Origin: Chelativorans alearensis
Lineage (GTDB): Bacteria; Pseudomonadota; Alphaproteobacteria; Rhizobiales; Rhizobiaceae
Assembly (NCBI RefSeq): GCF_010993735.1
Contig: NZ_WQNI01000004.1
Coordinates: 186,001-250,000, forward strand
Direction: 5' to 3'
DNA length: 64,000 nucleotides
The notes under the pieces are model-generated. The model had not been told where the DNA came from, did not search any database, and saw only the letters and a program-made list of their open reading frames with translations. The position numbers and the translations under genes are program-made. Of the stretch, positions 18,300 through 26,425 are shown piece after piece. The first letter of the stretch is position 1. Each line of letters opens with the position of its first letter.

Positions 18300-18854
18300 C
18301 TAGTCGCGCGCAGGGCTCCCAAGGAAGCCCCACGGTGTTGCCGGGCGGGCCTTCCCGCCGGCGAAGTCCGCACTTGTCACCTGAGCCATGCTCATGCGGT
18401 AGCCGGATTCGATGACCGCCACGCCGTCGAGGATGAAGAGCTGTGTCTTTTCCAGGCCCGCCGTGAGCCGGCCGGTCACCGACACCGGCTCGTAGTTCAT
18501 GCTGAGCCGGTAGGGCTCCTCCGGCACGACGCGAATGACCTGGGACGGCGGCGGCTGGGCCATGTGGCTGCAGGCGCCGCTTCGCGGCACCAGCATGAAG
18601 GCGTAGACCAGCTCGCCCTCGCGGTCGGCGGGAAGCAGATGGCCCGAAAGCTCCACCGTCTTGCCGTCGAACGCGGTGGAAAGCGCGATCTGCCGGGGCT
18701 TTGCGGAGGGCGTGGGGCGGATTTTTTGCGGGGCGAGGGGCGCATGGCCCTCGGGGAGCAGGTCCCGCCAGCCGATCTTCAGGCTTTCCGCCCCGGCGGT
18801 CGCGGGCAGGAGAAGACTGGCTATCGCAACCGTGAAAAGAACCCCGACCCGCAT
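18300..18854 (-). CDS. DUF3299 secreted protein
   Basis: 184 residues with a cleavable signal peptide (1-22, ending AGA). The mature part has the DUF3299 pattern WRDLLPEG, then VELSGHLLP, AFMLVPRSGACSHM and an OB-like beta-rich end. SGACSHMAQPPPSQ is the conserved centre; the role of the family is not established, though it is commonly placed near periplasmic or transport functions. The start at 18854 is set by the signal peptide. The C-terminal 35 residues are low in conserved features. Confidence 0.78.
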   Translation of the reverse strand: MRVGVLFTVAIASLLLPATAGAESLKIGWRDLLPEGHAPLAPQKIRPTPSAKPRQIALSTAFDGKTVELSGHLLPADREGELVYAFMLVPRSGACSHMAQPPPSQVIRVVPEEPYRLSMNYEPVSVTGRLTAGLEKTQLFILDGVAVIESGYRMSMAQVTSADFAGGKARPATPWGFLGSPARD

Positions 18855-19313
18855 TGTTATCGCCGCTTTCAGTGAACCACCGAGAAAATAAACTCTGCGT
18901 GTTCGACCCGGTCAAGGCAAGGCCGTTCTGGAGATGGGTGAGGCGCTGACGCTGGTCGGTGATCGTCAGTGCTTCTCCTTCGATCTTTCGATCCTTCGAC
19001 AGGCTCACCCTTCGACAAGGGGGAGACCGGTTGCCGCCCCCAAACGCGCGTCATCAGGGACAAGCCGACCTGTCAGCCGAAGCCCAAAGGGCGAAGGCTG
19101 AAGGCTTGTCCGGGACCCATTCCGTGACTCGTCCACCTTCCGGAATGGATCCCGGACAGCCTCCGCTTCGCTCCGGCTTCTGGGATGACGCGCGCGTTGG
19201 GGGGCGGCGGAAAATGCACCCCTGTCAGCATTTGTCAGGAATGTTTTCCTATCTTCATTCACGCCCTTCCCAACTCGTGCGATAATCCCGCCGCCTAAAG
19301 AAAGGAGGCAGCC
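18855..19313. other. Repeat-bearing intergenic region without genes
   Basis: About 460 bases between divergently read genes. It contains a patchy CTTTCGATCCTTCGACAGG-like stretch around 18985-19020 of the sort often dispersed in alphaproteobacteria, then the strong palindrome listed at 19107-19158. No credible coding frame is seen. The promoter of the unknown gene at 19314 probably lies in the AT-richer 60 bases before it. Confidence 0.6.
19107..19158. repeat. Long inverted repeat (18-bp arms)
   Basis: Left arm TGTCCGGGACCCATTCCG (19107-19124) pairs with the right arm at 19141-19158 (CGGAATGGATCCCGGACA) with one G:T mismatch, around a 16-base loop. It resembles the GGATCCCGGA-type dispersed palindromes common in alphaproteobacterial intergenic DNA. 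It is unrelated to the RIME-like element. Confidence 0.75.
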
Positions 19314-20129
19314 ATGGACGGAACTGCGGCAATCGAGCGGGATCGCGAGGCGCTGAAGCGCATCGTCGCTTCCCTCGTGGCCATGGCCGGGCCGGCCGTG
19401 GGTCCTCATCCCGAGGTGCTGGCCGAAGGCGAGCCGCCAAAGACCCTGCCCCGCCATCTCTGGCGCGCCATCCTCAGCCTGCTGCGCCCGGCTGAGGCCG
19501 CCGCGCGGCGGCTGGTCATCGCCGCCGCGCGCGGTCTCACCGTCTGTCTGCCGCCCCCGCGCAAACAGAGGCCCGCAAGCCCGGTGCCGCTCCTGCGCAG
19601 CCTCGGCATCGCCGTGATGGCCTCTCCCGCCGACCTATCCGCCGCAGCGCGCAGAGCGAGGGCGGAAGCCAGGCGCGCCGCCGCGCCCGCCCGTCCGCGA
19701 AGCGTGAGCCTGCCGCTCTTCGACCCGCTGCCGCATACCCCGGCGCTGGGCGGCGGCGGCAATAGGCCCGCGCACGCCGTCCCGCGCATCCTGTTTCCCG
19801 GCCTCATCGAGCCGTCTCCCCTCCCGCGGCCGCCCTCCCGCGATGATCCCGTCAGCGCCGCGCGCCTTGGCCGGCGGCTTGCGGCACTGCTCGCCGCCCT
19901 TGACGATCTGCCGGGACAGGCCAGGCGCTTTGCCCGCTGGAAGGCGCGCCGCGATCTGGGGCTTACGCGCCGCATCGCACCGCTGCGCGGCGGGCGGCCG
20001 CCCGGCGGCCGGCTCTCCCGCTTCGACCCGTCCGAAATCCGCCCCCGCAACATCCGCGAGGTCGACGAGATCCTCGCGCACGCCCATTCGCTGGCCCTCT
20101 ACGCGCTGGAGAGCCCCGATACGTCGTGA
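19314..20129 (+). CDS. Hypothetical protein, Pro/Arg/Ala-rich
   Basis: 271 residues, no recognised domain. GGAGG lies 6 bases before the ATG. The N-terminal 80 residues are helical with the stretch LPRHLWRAILSLLRPAEAA, the middle is Pro- and Arg-rich and probably disordered (RKQRPASPVPLLR; LFDPLPHTPALGGGG), and the C-terminal end has the patterned stretch RFDPSEIRPRNIREVDEI and HAHSLALYAL. The protein is strongly basic. There is no signal peptide or membrane helix, apart from one weakly hydrophobic helix near residue 65. Codon use fits the surroundings. I do not know its function; the ordered ends suggest a conserved rather than spurious gene. Confidence 0.68.
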   Translation: MDGTAAIERDREALKRIVASLVAMAGPAVGPHPEVLAEGEPPKTLPRHLWRAILSLLRPAEAAARRLVIAAARGLTVCLPPPRKQRPASPVPLLRSLGIAVMASPADLSAAARRARAEARRAAAPARPRSVSLPLFDPLPHTPALGGGGNRPAHAVPRILFPGLIEPSPLPRPPSRDDPVSAARLGRRLAALLAALDDLPGQARRFARWKARRDLGLTRRIAPLRGGRPPGGRLSRFDPSEIRPRNIREVDEILAHAHSLALYALESPDTS

Positions 20130-20162
20130 GGCGGCGGAGCAAAGCGCGAACCGCCCCGATGC

Positions 20163-21032
20163 CTACTTCTCCAGCCGCGCAAGCAGCGAGGAGGTGTCCC
20201 AGCGTTTGCCGCCCATTTCCTGAACCTCCTTGTAGAACTGGTCGACGAGCGCGGTTACCGGCAGTTTGGCGCCGTTGTCGTTGGCTTCAGTGAGGCAGAT
20301 GCCGAGGTCCTTGCGCATCCAGTCGACGGCGAATCCGAAGCCGTATTCGCCGGCGTTCATGGTCTTGTAGCGGTTTTCCATCTGCCAGGAGCCGGCCGCG
20401 CCCTTGGAGATGACCTCGATCACCTTCTCGATGTCGAGGCCGGCCTTCTTGCCGAAGTGGATGCCTTCGGCCAGCCCCTGCACGAGGCCGGCGATGCAGA
20501 TCTGGTTGACCATCTTGGTGAGTTGCCCGGCACCCGCAGGACCCATCAGCCCGACCATGCGCGCATAGGCCTCGATCACCGGCCTGGCCTTGTCGAAGGT
20601 GGCCTGATCGCCGCCGCACATCACCGTCAGAACGCCGTTCTCCGCGCCGGCTTGCCCGCCGGAGACCGGGGCGTCGATGAAGCCGAAGCCGCGGCTTTCC
20701 GCCTCTGCTGCCAGTTCCCGCGCGATGAGAGCCGAGGCGGTGGTGTTGTCGATGAAGACGGCGCCGGCCTTCATCGCCTTGAAGGCGCCGTCCTCGCCCA
20801 GCGTGACGGTGCAAAGATCCTCGTCGTTGCCGACGCAGGAGAAGACGAAGTCCTTGTCGCGCGCGGCCTCGGCCGGTGTCGGGGCCATCGCTCCGCCGTG
20901 CTCGGCCACCCATTTCTCCGCCTTGGCAACCGTGCGGTTGTAGACGGTCACCTCGTGGCCCCCGCGCTCCTTCAGGTGCGCGGCCATGGGATAGCCCATC
21001 ACGCCAAGTCCGATGAATGCAACATTCGCCAT
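20163..21032 (-). CDS. 3-hydroxyisobutyrate dehydrogenase-family NAD(P)-dependent reductase
   Basis: 289 residues of the beta-hydroxyacid dehydrogenase family. It shows the N-terminal Rossmann motif FIGLGVMGYPMA, the substrate motif DAPVSGGQAGAENG and the catalytic Lys region GAGQLTKMVNQ. The substrate may be 3-hydroxyisobutyrate, tartronate semialdehyde or a related acid; sequence alone does not choose. GAGGAAC precedes the ATG. It lies 49 bases downstream of the second ABC permease gene on the same strand, so it may be the last gene of the transporter operon and act on the imported compound or a product of it, which is inference. Confidence 0.88.
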   Translation of the reverse strand: MANVAFIGLGVMGYPMAAHLKERGGHEVTVYNRTVAKAEKWVAEHGGAMAPTPAEAARDKDFVFSCVGNDEDLCTVTLGEDGAFKAMKAGAVFIDNTTASALIARELAAEAESRGFGFIDAPVSGGQAGAENGVLTVMCGGDQATFDKARPVIEAYARMVGLMGPAGAGQLTKMVNQICIAGLVQGLAEGIHFGKKAGLDIEKVIEVISKGAAGSWQMENRYKTMNAGEYGFGFAVDWMRKDLGICLTEANDNGAKLPVTALVDQFYKEVQEMGGKRWDTSSLLARLEK

Positions 21033-21081
21033 ACGGCTCGTTCCTCCGCTTTTTCCGGGGTGGGTTTGATGATCTCAGGGT

Positions 21082-21939
21082 TTACCGGCGAAGATGCCGT
21101 GTCAACCGCCGCTCGATGCGGTCGACGCCCAAGCGCAGCATCTCCACAATACTCAGATAGATGAGGGCCGCCCAGATATAGGTCTGGAAGTCGAAGGTAC
21201 GCGAATAGGCCCGCCGCGTCTCGCCCATCAGATCGTAGACGGTGATGATGGCGACGATGGCCGAGCCCTTGATCATCAGGATGATCTCGTTGCCGTAGGG
21301 GCGCAGGGCGACGATGGCCGCCTGGGGCAGGATGATCTTGTAGACCGTCTGCAGCCGCGACAGGCCCAGCGCCGAGGCCGCCTCCCACTGGCCGCGGCCC
21401 ACACTTTCGAACGCGCCGCGCAGGATCTCCGCCTGGTAGGCCGCGGTGTTGAGCGAGAAGGCGAAGATGGCGCAGTACCAGGCCTCGCGGAAGAAGCCCC
21501 ACAGGCCGACGGCCTGCAACTCCGGCCGGAAGGAGCCGAGCCCGTAATAGACCAGGAAGGTCTGCGCGAGCAGCGGCGTGCCGCGGAAGAAATAGACGTA
21601 GGCATAGGAAAGGGTTGCGACGATGCGGCTTTTGGAGCGGCGCCCGAGGGCGATGGGCACCGAGAGGACCGCGCCGAGCACGATGGATATGGCGACGAGC
21701 TGCACCGTCACCAGCAGGCCGGACAGATAGCGCGGCGCATAGCGGGCGAAAAGCTCGGCGTTCCAGGACGAAAGAAGGAAGAGGAGCGTGCCGGCACCGA
21801 CGAGCGCCCAGAGCCCGAGAAGGGCAATTCCCGTTACCCGCGCTCGGGCCCAACCCCTTGCGGGTGGAGGCGGCGGCACGACGTCACTGCCGCGCGCGGA
21901 AAGGGCGGGGGCGCCGATGGCGGGTGGCGGCTCGCTCAT
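21082..21939 (-). CDS. Amino-acid ABC transporter permease (HisM/GlnP type)
   Basis: 285 residues. After a Pro-rich cytoplasmic N-terminus (1-30) there are about five membrane helices. The EAA loop that contacts the ATPase reads EAASALGLSRLQTVYKIILPQA. The HisM-type N-terminal motif SGLLVTVQLVAISIVLGA is present. The start ATG at 21939 overlaps the stop of the preceding permease (ATGA), so the two are translationally coupled; the frame extends further upstream only as a shadow. The pair forms the heterodimeric channel of a polar amino acid importer. No ATP-binding gene lies in the cluster. Confidence 0.92.
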   Translation of the reverse strand: MSEPPPAIGAPALSARGSDVVPPPPPARGWARARVTGIALLGLWALVGAGTLLFLLSSWNAELFARYAPRYLSGLLVTVQLVAISIVLGAVLSVPIALGRRSKSRIVATLSYAYVYFFRGTPLLAQTFLVYYGLGSFRPELQAVGLWGFFREAWYCAIFAFSLNTAAYQAEILRGAFESVGRGQWEAASALGLSRLQTVYKIILPQAAIVALRPYGNEIILMIKGSAIVAIITVYDLMGETRRAYSRTFDFQTYIWAALIYLSIVEMLRLGVDRIERRLTRHLRR

Positions 21940-22646
21940 CGTGCGGCTCCGCCGGCGGAAACCCGCCGCTCCACGGCCGAAAGCACGATGGAGGAGAGAA
22001 GGGCGAGAACAAGGTAGAGAAGGCACGCCGTCCCGTAGAAGAGGAAAGCCTCGCGCGTGGTGCGCGCGGCGATGCCGGTCTGACGCAGGATGTCCGAAAG
22101 GCCGATGACGGAAACGAGCGCGGTTTCCTTCAAGAGGATCAGCCAGAGATTGGAAAGGCCGGGTAGGGCGACGCGGATGAGCTGCGGCAGGATGACGAGC
22201 CGCATGGTGCGCCAGCGCGACAGGCCGAGCGCATGGGCGCCCTCGTACTGGCCATGTGGAATGGCGCTGAAGGCGGCCGCGAAGACCTCGCTGGCATAGG
22301 CAGCGAAGACCGCGCCGAGGGCGAACATGCCGGCCGCGAAGGCGTTGATCTCGATATAGGTCTCGCCGCCTGCCGCCCGGACGATCTGCTGGATGGCGAT
22401 CTGCGCACCGAAATAGACCAGGAACAGCGTCAGAAGCTCGGGCAGGCCGCGAAAGATCGTGGTGAAGATGTTGGCCGACAAGCGCAATGTCGGCTCGGTG
22501 GAGCGCTTTCCGAGCGCCACGACGAAACCGAGCACCAAGCCGAGCGGCAGGGTCGCCAGCGCAAGGCTCACCGTTATCGCCACGCCGGAGGCGATGTCGT
22601 CTCCCCAGCCTTCACGGCCGAAGCTGAGTAGGGTTGTGTAATCCAC
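21936..22646 (-). CDS. Amino-acid ABC transporter permease (HisQ/ArtQ type)
   Basis: 236 residues with about five membrane helices. GVAITVSLALATLPLGLVLG is the N-terminal His/Glu/Gln/Arg permease motif and EGAHALGLSRWRTMRLVILPQ is the EAA loop. The start codon is GTG at 22646 with only a weak ribosome site. Upstream, 112 bases separate it from the binding-protein gene; a short GC hairpin there (arms GGCCG and CGGCC, 22693-22705) could lower permease expression relative to the binding protein, as is usual in such operons. The stop overlaps the next permease start. Confidence 0.92.
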   Translation of the reverse strand: MDYTTLLSFGREGWGDDIASGVAITVSLALATLPLGLVLGFVVALGKRSTEPTLRLSANIFTTIFRGLPELLTLFLVYFGAQIAIQQIVRAAGGETYIEINAFAAGMFALGAVFAAYASEVFAAAFSAIPHGQYEGAHALGLSRWRTMRLVILPQLIRVALPGLSNLWLILLKETALVSVIGLSDILRQTGIAARTTREAFLFYGTACLLYLVLALLSSIVLSAVERRVSAGGAAR

Positions 22647-22758
22647 GATTTGAACCTGCGTCTGGACCGCGGCTCAGGAGCCGACCTTCCAAGGCCGGAA
22701 CGGCCAGGCGGCGAAAAGCCGGATGCGGAAGCCTCGCCCCGCACCCGACCCGGTACGC

Positions 22759-23517
22759 CTATTCGCCGTAGATGTCGAACGGGAAGTACTTCGCGTTGAC
22801 TTCCGCGTAGGTGCCGTTCTCGCGGATGGCGTCGATCGCGGCGTTGAACTTCTCGACGAGTTCCGTCTCGCCCTCGCGGACGGCGATGCCGATCACGTCG
22901 TCCCCGCCGACCGCGTCACCTTTGAACTCGCAGCAGGCGCCGCCTTCGCTGTTGACCCATTCATACTGAACGCCGAAGTCTGCAAGCACGGCATCGACGC
23001 GCTCGTTGCTGAGATCCGCCCAGGCTTCCAGCTGCGAAGGATAGGCCCTGAGCTCGGCATCAGGATAGTTCTCCTCGACATATTCGGCGGCAATGGTGCC
23101 GGCCTGGACGCCGATGGCCTTGCCCTCGACATTGTCCGCGTCGAACTCGGCTTCCTTCGGGGCCACGAACACCAGCGAGTTCGTGTAGTAGGGCTTGGTG
23201 AAGTCGACCTGCTCGTCGCGCTCCGGCGTGATCGACATCGAGGCGACGATGGCGTCGAACTTGCCCGCCTGGAGCGCTGGGATGATGCCGTCCCAGTCCT
23301 GGGTGACGAACTCGCACTCGACACCCATCTCCTCGCAGAGCGCACGCGCGATATCGACGTCGAAGCCTTCGAGCTTGCCGTCGGCGGTGAGGTTGTTGAA
23401 GGGCGGATAGGCGCCTTCGGTGCCGATCCGGAGCTTCTCCTGCGCCGTGGCTCCGCCGATCGTCAGCGCCAGCGCGGCGGCCGAAAGACCAAGTGCAATA
23501 CGCCTTGTGATACGCAT
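22759..23517 (-). CDS. Amino-acid ABC transporter substrate-binding protein
   Basis: 252 residues: a signal peptide (1-25, ending ATAQ) and a two-lobed SBP_bac_3 domain beginning LRIGTEGAYPPFNN. GFDVDIARALCEEMGV, DGIIPALQAGKFDAI and MSITPERDEQVDFTKPYY are the classic polar amino acid binding signatures (HisJ/ArgT/LAO type), with the Asp and Arg contacts for the ligand alpha-amino acid group. It probably binds a basic or polar amino acid in the periplasm. An unusual CCEF Cys pair occurs near residue 195. AGAGGA precedes the ATG at 23517. The reading frame continues far upstream but only as a shadow of mobB. Confidence 0.93.
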   Translation of the reverse strand: MRITRRIALGLSAAALALTIGGATAQEKLRIGTEGAYPPFNNLTADGKLEGFDVDIARALCEEMGVECEFVTQDWDGIIPALQAGKFDAIVASMSITPERDEQVDFTKPYYTNSLVFVAPKEAEFDADNVEGKAIGVQAGTIAAEYVEENYPDAELRAYPSQLEAWADLSNERVDAVLADFGVQYEWVNSEGGACCEFKGDAVGGDDVIGIAVREGETELVEKFNAAIDAIRENGTYAEVNAKYFPFDIYGE

Positions 23518-23580
23518 AAGTGTTCCTCTCTGTCGCGTTCCTGCCCCGTATTTTCCTTGTAGAGCACAGGGCTTGGGCCG

Positions 23581-23610
23581 ATATTCCCATCCTTCGCAAT
23601 AAAATTGCAA
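23581..23610 (-). promoter_or_regulatory. Candidate sigma70-type promoter of the amino-acid ABC operon
   Basis: On the minus strand, TTGCAA (23605-23610) and GAATAT (23581-23586) are separated by 18 bases and lie about 65 bases before the binding-protein start. The match is moderate. The region is AT-rich compared with its surroundings. Confidence 0.35.
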
Positions 23611-23620
23611 GCGGCAAAAG

Positions 23621-24127
23621 CTACCCGATGCCGAGATATCGGACGATGAAATCGGCGATGGCCTCGACGTCGTCGAGGGCGAAGAGCGGCAGGCTCTCTT
23701 TCTCGTCCGGGCTGTCGCTGGCGACGGCGACGACCCCCGGCACCGCGCCGGCGAGCGGCGTCCGGTCGAAGGTATCGAGGCGGCGGCACTCGATCTTCGG
23801 GTGCGATTCGCGCTTGTAGCCCTCGACCAGCACCAGGTCGGCGGGCGAAAGCCGGGCGAGGATGTCGGCGAGCGATGGCTCGTCCTCGCCGCGCAACTCG
23901 TGCATGAGCGCCCAGCGGCGGCTGGAGACGATGGCGGTTTCCACGGCACCGGCCTCGCGGTGGCGGAAGGAATCGGTGCCCGGCCGGTCGACCTCGAAGC
24001 TGTGATGCGCGTGCTTCACCGTGGCAACCTTCAGCCCGCGCTTTGCGAGGGCAGCGGTCAGCCGCACGGTCAGCGTCGTCTTGCCGGAGTTCTTCCAGCC
24101 GGTGATGCCGAAGACGCGTTGTACCAT
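23621..24127 (-). CDS. mobB: Molybdopterin-guanine dinucleotide biosynthesis protein MobB
   Basis: 168 residues. A P-loop GWKNSGKTTL near the N-terminus, VKHAHHSFEVDRPGTDSFRH and LVLVEGYKRESHPKIE are the MobB signatures. MobB is a GTPase that assists MobA in attaching GMP to molybdopterin. The start at 24127 has GGGGAAGG about 8 bases upstream. Its stop lies 103 bases before the binding-protein start on the same strand, and MobB itself follows the MFS gene by 19 bases. moaA lies 2.3 kb away on the same strand, but mobA is not in the window. Confidence 0.92.
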   Translation of the reverse strand: MVQRVFGITGWKNSGKTTLTVRLTAALAKRGLKVATVKHAHHSFEVDRPGTDSFRHREAGAVETAIVSSRRWALMHELRGEDEPSLADILARLSPADLVLVEGYKRESHPKIECRRLDTFDRTPLAGAVPGVVAVASDSPDEKESLPLFALDDVEAIADFIVRYLGIG

Positions 24128-24146
24128 GGCTTCGCCTTCCCCAGTG

Positions 24147-25358
24147 TCACAACTCGCCCGCCTGACGGGCGACATGGATGACATAAAGCGTTGAGACCAC
24201 CGCGCAAAGGGAGGAAAGGAACATGACGAAGAGCAGCGGGTAGGGGCCGGACTGTGCCGTCAGAAAGGCGCCGGCCAACACGGAGAGCGCCGCCCCGCCG
24301 CCGATCTGCAACGCGCCGCCGAGCCCCGAGGCCGAACCCGCCAGATGCGGCCGCACGCTGACGACGCCGGCATTGGCGCTGGGCAGCGAGATGCCGTTGC
24401 CCATGCCGACGAAGAAGGTGGGGCCGAAGAGCGATAGCGGATGAAAGTAGCCGAGCCAGAAGAGGACGAGGGAAAGAGCCGTGCCGGCGACGGCGATGAG
24501 GTTTCCGGTGAGCATCATGCGGTTGACGCCGATGGCGCGCGAATAGCGCCCGGACAGGAAGTTGCCGAGCGCATAGCCGACCGTGATGACGGCGAAGTAT
24601 AGGCCGTAGCCGGAGGGCGACAGGCCGAGAAGCCGCGTGGCGACGAACGGGCCGCCGCCGAGAAAGGCGAAGAAGGCGCCGGAGGTGAAGGCGGCGGCGG
24701 ACGAGTATCCCCAGAAGCGGCGCGAGCCGAAGAGCTCTGGATATGTCTTGATCTGGCCCGTCATGCTGGCGGAGCGGTGGGCGTTGGTCTCGCCGAGGTC
24801 GAGATAGACGACGATAAAGGCGAAGATGCCGATGGCGAGCATGAGCTGGAAGGTGGCCTGCCAGCCGTAGAGCTCGTCGAGGATGCCGCCGATGATCGGC
24901 CCGACCATCGGCGCCACCGTCATGCCCATGGTGATGTAGCCGATGCGGCTGGCCGCCTCGTCGGTGCCGACCGTATCGCGCACGATGGCGCGCGCCAGCA
25001 CCATGCCGGCGGCGGCGAAGGCCTGGAAGAGGCGGCATAGGAGAAGAAGCTCGATGGTCGGCGCGTAGATGGCCGCGAAGGTGCTGAGGATGAAGACGGC
25101 GAAGGAGAACAGCATCACCGGCCGGCGGCCGAAACGGTCCGAGGCGGGGCCGATGCCCAGCTGCAAAATGGCGGTGGCCGCCAGGTAGAGCGACACGGCA
25201 AGCTGGACGATGCCGTAATCGGCCTGGAAATAGGTGGCCATGCCGGGCAGCGACGGCAGGAAGAGGTTCATCGCGATCGCCGCCGTGCCGGCCGCCGTGA
25301 CGAGCGTCAGGATGTGGGGCGGTGTGGTGCGGTCGAACGGTCGGACGGTCATCATCAT
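24147..25358 (-). CDS. Bcr/CflA-type multidrug efflux MFS transporter
   Basis: 403 residues with 12 predicted membrane helices. The MFS loop 2-3 motif reads GPASDRFGRRPVML and the helix 5 antiporter motif reads MTVAPMVGPIIGG, which is typical of 12-helix drug/H+ antiporters of the Bcr/CflA (DHA1) group. RLFQAFAAAGMVLARAIVRD is the helix 4 region. The start is uncertain because three ATG codons run in tandem at 25358, 25355 and 25352 with a weak ribosome site. It sits between EamA and mobB genes on the same strand. Confidence 0.88.
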   Translation of the reverse strand: MMMTVRPFDRTTPPHILTLVTAAGTAAIAMNLFLPSLPGMATYFQADYGIVQLAVSLYLAATAILQLGIGPASDRFGRRPVMLFSFAVFILSTFAAIYAPTIELLLLCRLFQAFAAAGMVLARAIVRDTVGTDEAASRIGYITMGMTVAPMVGPIIGGILDELYGWQATFQLMLAIGIFAFIVVYLDLGETNAHRSASMTGQIKTYPELFGSRRFWGYSSAAAFTSGAFFAFLGGGPFVATRLLGLSPSGYGLYFAVITVGYALGNFLSGRYSRAIGVNRMMLTGNLIAVAGTALSLVLFWLGYFHPLSLFGPTFFVGMGNGISLPSANAGVVSVRPHLAGSASGLGGALQIGGGAALSVLAGAFLTAQSGPYPLLFVMFLSSLCAVVSTLYVIHVARQAGEL

Positions 25359-25419
25359 TTCCGCAATATCATTTCTTCGGTAATGGCATCGGGCGGGCGG
25401 TTGCCGCCCGTTCTTGACC

Positions 25420-26340
25420 TCATGTTCCCTCGGGCGCCATGCCGGGACCGGTGCTCCCGGCGATCGGCTTTTTCCTTCCCACCACCTGCTCGCGGTAGAG
25501 CGCGTAGAGCCCGGAGGCGACGACGACGGCCGCGCCGACAAGCATCGGCCCGTCGGGCACGTCGCCGAAGACGAGATAACCGAGCGCCAGCGCCCACACC
25601 AGCGCCGTGTAGCGGAAGGGCGCCATGAAGGAGATGTCGCCGACGCGCATGGCCGTGATGATGAACTGGTAGCCGACGACGAGCGCCACCGCCGCGGCGA
25701 GGAGAAACACGATGTTCGCCGCGCCCAATGGCGACCACCCGCCGAAGGCGGGCACGAGCGCTGCGCCGCAAACGGTCACGGCCACCGACGTGACGGCGGA
25801 TACGAGCACGGTCGGCGTCTCGTGCGGAATGCGGCGCGTGGCAAGGTCGCGCACCGTGCAGAAGCCGACGCAGGCAAGCGCGGAGAGCGACCAGGCGCTA
25901 AACCCCTCGAACCCCGGCCGCACGATGATGAGGACGCCGAGAAGGCCGGCTGTGATGGCACTCCAGCGCCGCCAGCCCACCGGCTCGGAAAAGACGAAGG
26001 CAGCACCCACCGTCACGGTGAGCGGCAGGGCCTGCAGAACCGCGCTCACATTGGCGATCGGCAGGTTCAGGAGCGCCATGAGGAAGGTGACGGTGGCGCC
26101 CACCTCGCATATCACCCTTAGGAGGACGCTTCCCCGCATCAGCTTGCCGGGCGCCGCAAAGGCGCCCATCCAGGTGGCCAGCAGAACGAGCAGCAGCGTC
26201 GCGAAGACGCCGCGCACGAGCATGATCTGGCCCATGTTCATGGACGCCGAGACCGACTTGGTCAGCGCGTCATTGATGTTGAAGCCGGCCATGGAGACGG
26301 TGATGAACAACGCGCCGCGCAGGTTTGGGGAAAGGGCCAC
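25420..26340 (-). CDS. EamA/DMT family transporter
   Basis: 306 residues with ten predicted membrane helices in two EamA repeats (about 8-137 and 150-285). PNLRGALFITVSMAGFNINDALTK-type N-termini and LRVICEVGATVTF mark the drug/metabolite transporter group. The last 20 residues are hydrophilic. The substrate is unknown. The start codon is GTG at 26340, with CGGAG about 6 bases upstream; no ATG gives a better fit. An 8-bp inverted repeat lies 20-40 bases upstream and may be an operator for this gene. Confidence 0.85.
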   Translation of the reverse strand: MALSPNLRGALFITVSMAGFNINDALTKSVSASMNMGQIMLVRGVFATLLLVLLATWMGAFAAPGKLMRGSVLLRVICEVGATVTFLMALLNLPIANVSAVLQALPLTVTVGAAFVFSEPVGWRRWSAITAGLLGVLIIVRPGFEGFSAWSLSALACVGFCTVRDLATRRIPHETPTVLVSAVTSVAVTVCGAALVPAFGGWSPLGAANIVFLLAAAVALVVGYQFIITAMRVGDISFMAPFRYTALVWALALGYLVFGDVPDGPMLVGAAVVVASGLYALYREQVVGRKKPIAGSTGPGMAPEGT

Positions 26341-26360
26341 CTCGGCTCCGACGTTGAATT

Positions 26361-26379
26361 TCGTAAGCTTGGCTTACGA
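26361..26379. promoter_or_regulatory. Inverted repeat upstream of EamA gene
   Basis: Perfect 8-bp arms TCGTAAGC and GCTTACGA with a 3-base centre, located between the moaA stop and the EamA start. The compact dyad looks more like an operator than a terminator because no T-run follows on either strand. Confidence 0.45.
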
Positions 26380-26425
26380 TCGAACGGAGCGCGAGGCAAT
26401 CGGTCCAGTTGGGCAAAAAACGTTG

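Noticed and set aside
13930-19008. Very long minus-strand frame of about 1,690 residues
   Set aside because: Runs antisense or out of frame through the histidine kinase, thermonuclease, GST, UDG and Lrp genes; low-complexity Arg/Ala/Gly composition marks it as a GC-rich shadow.
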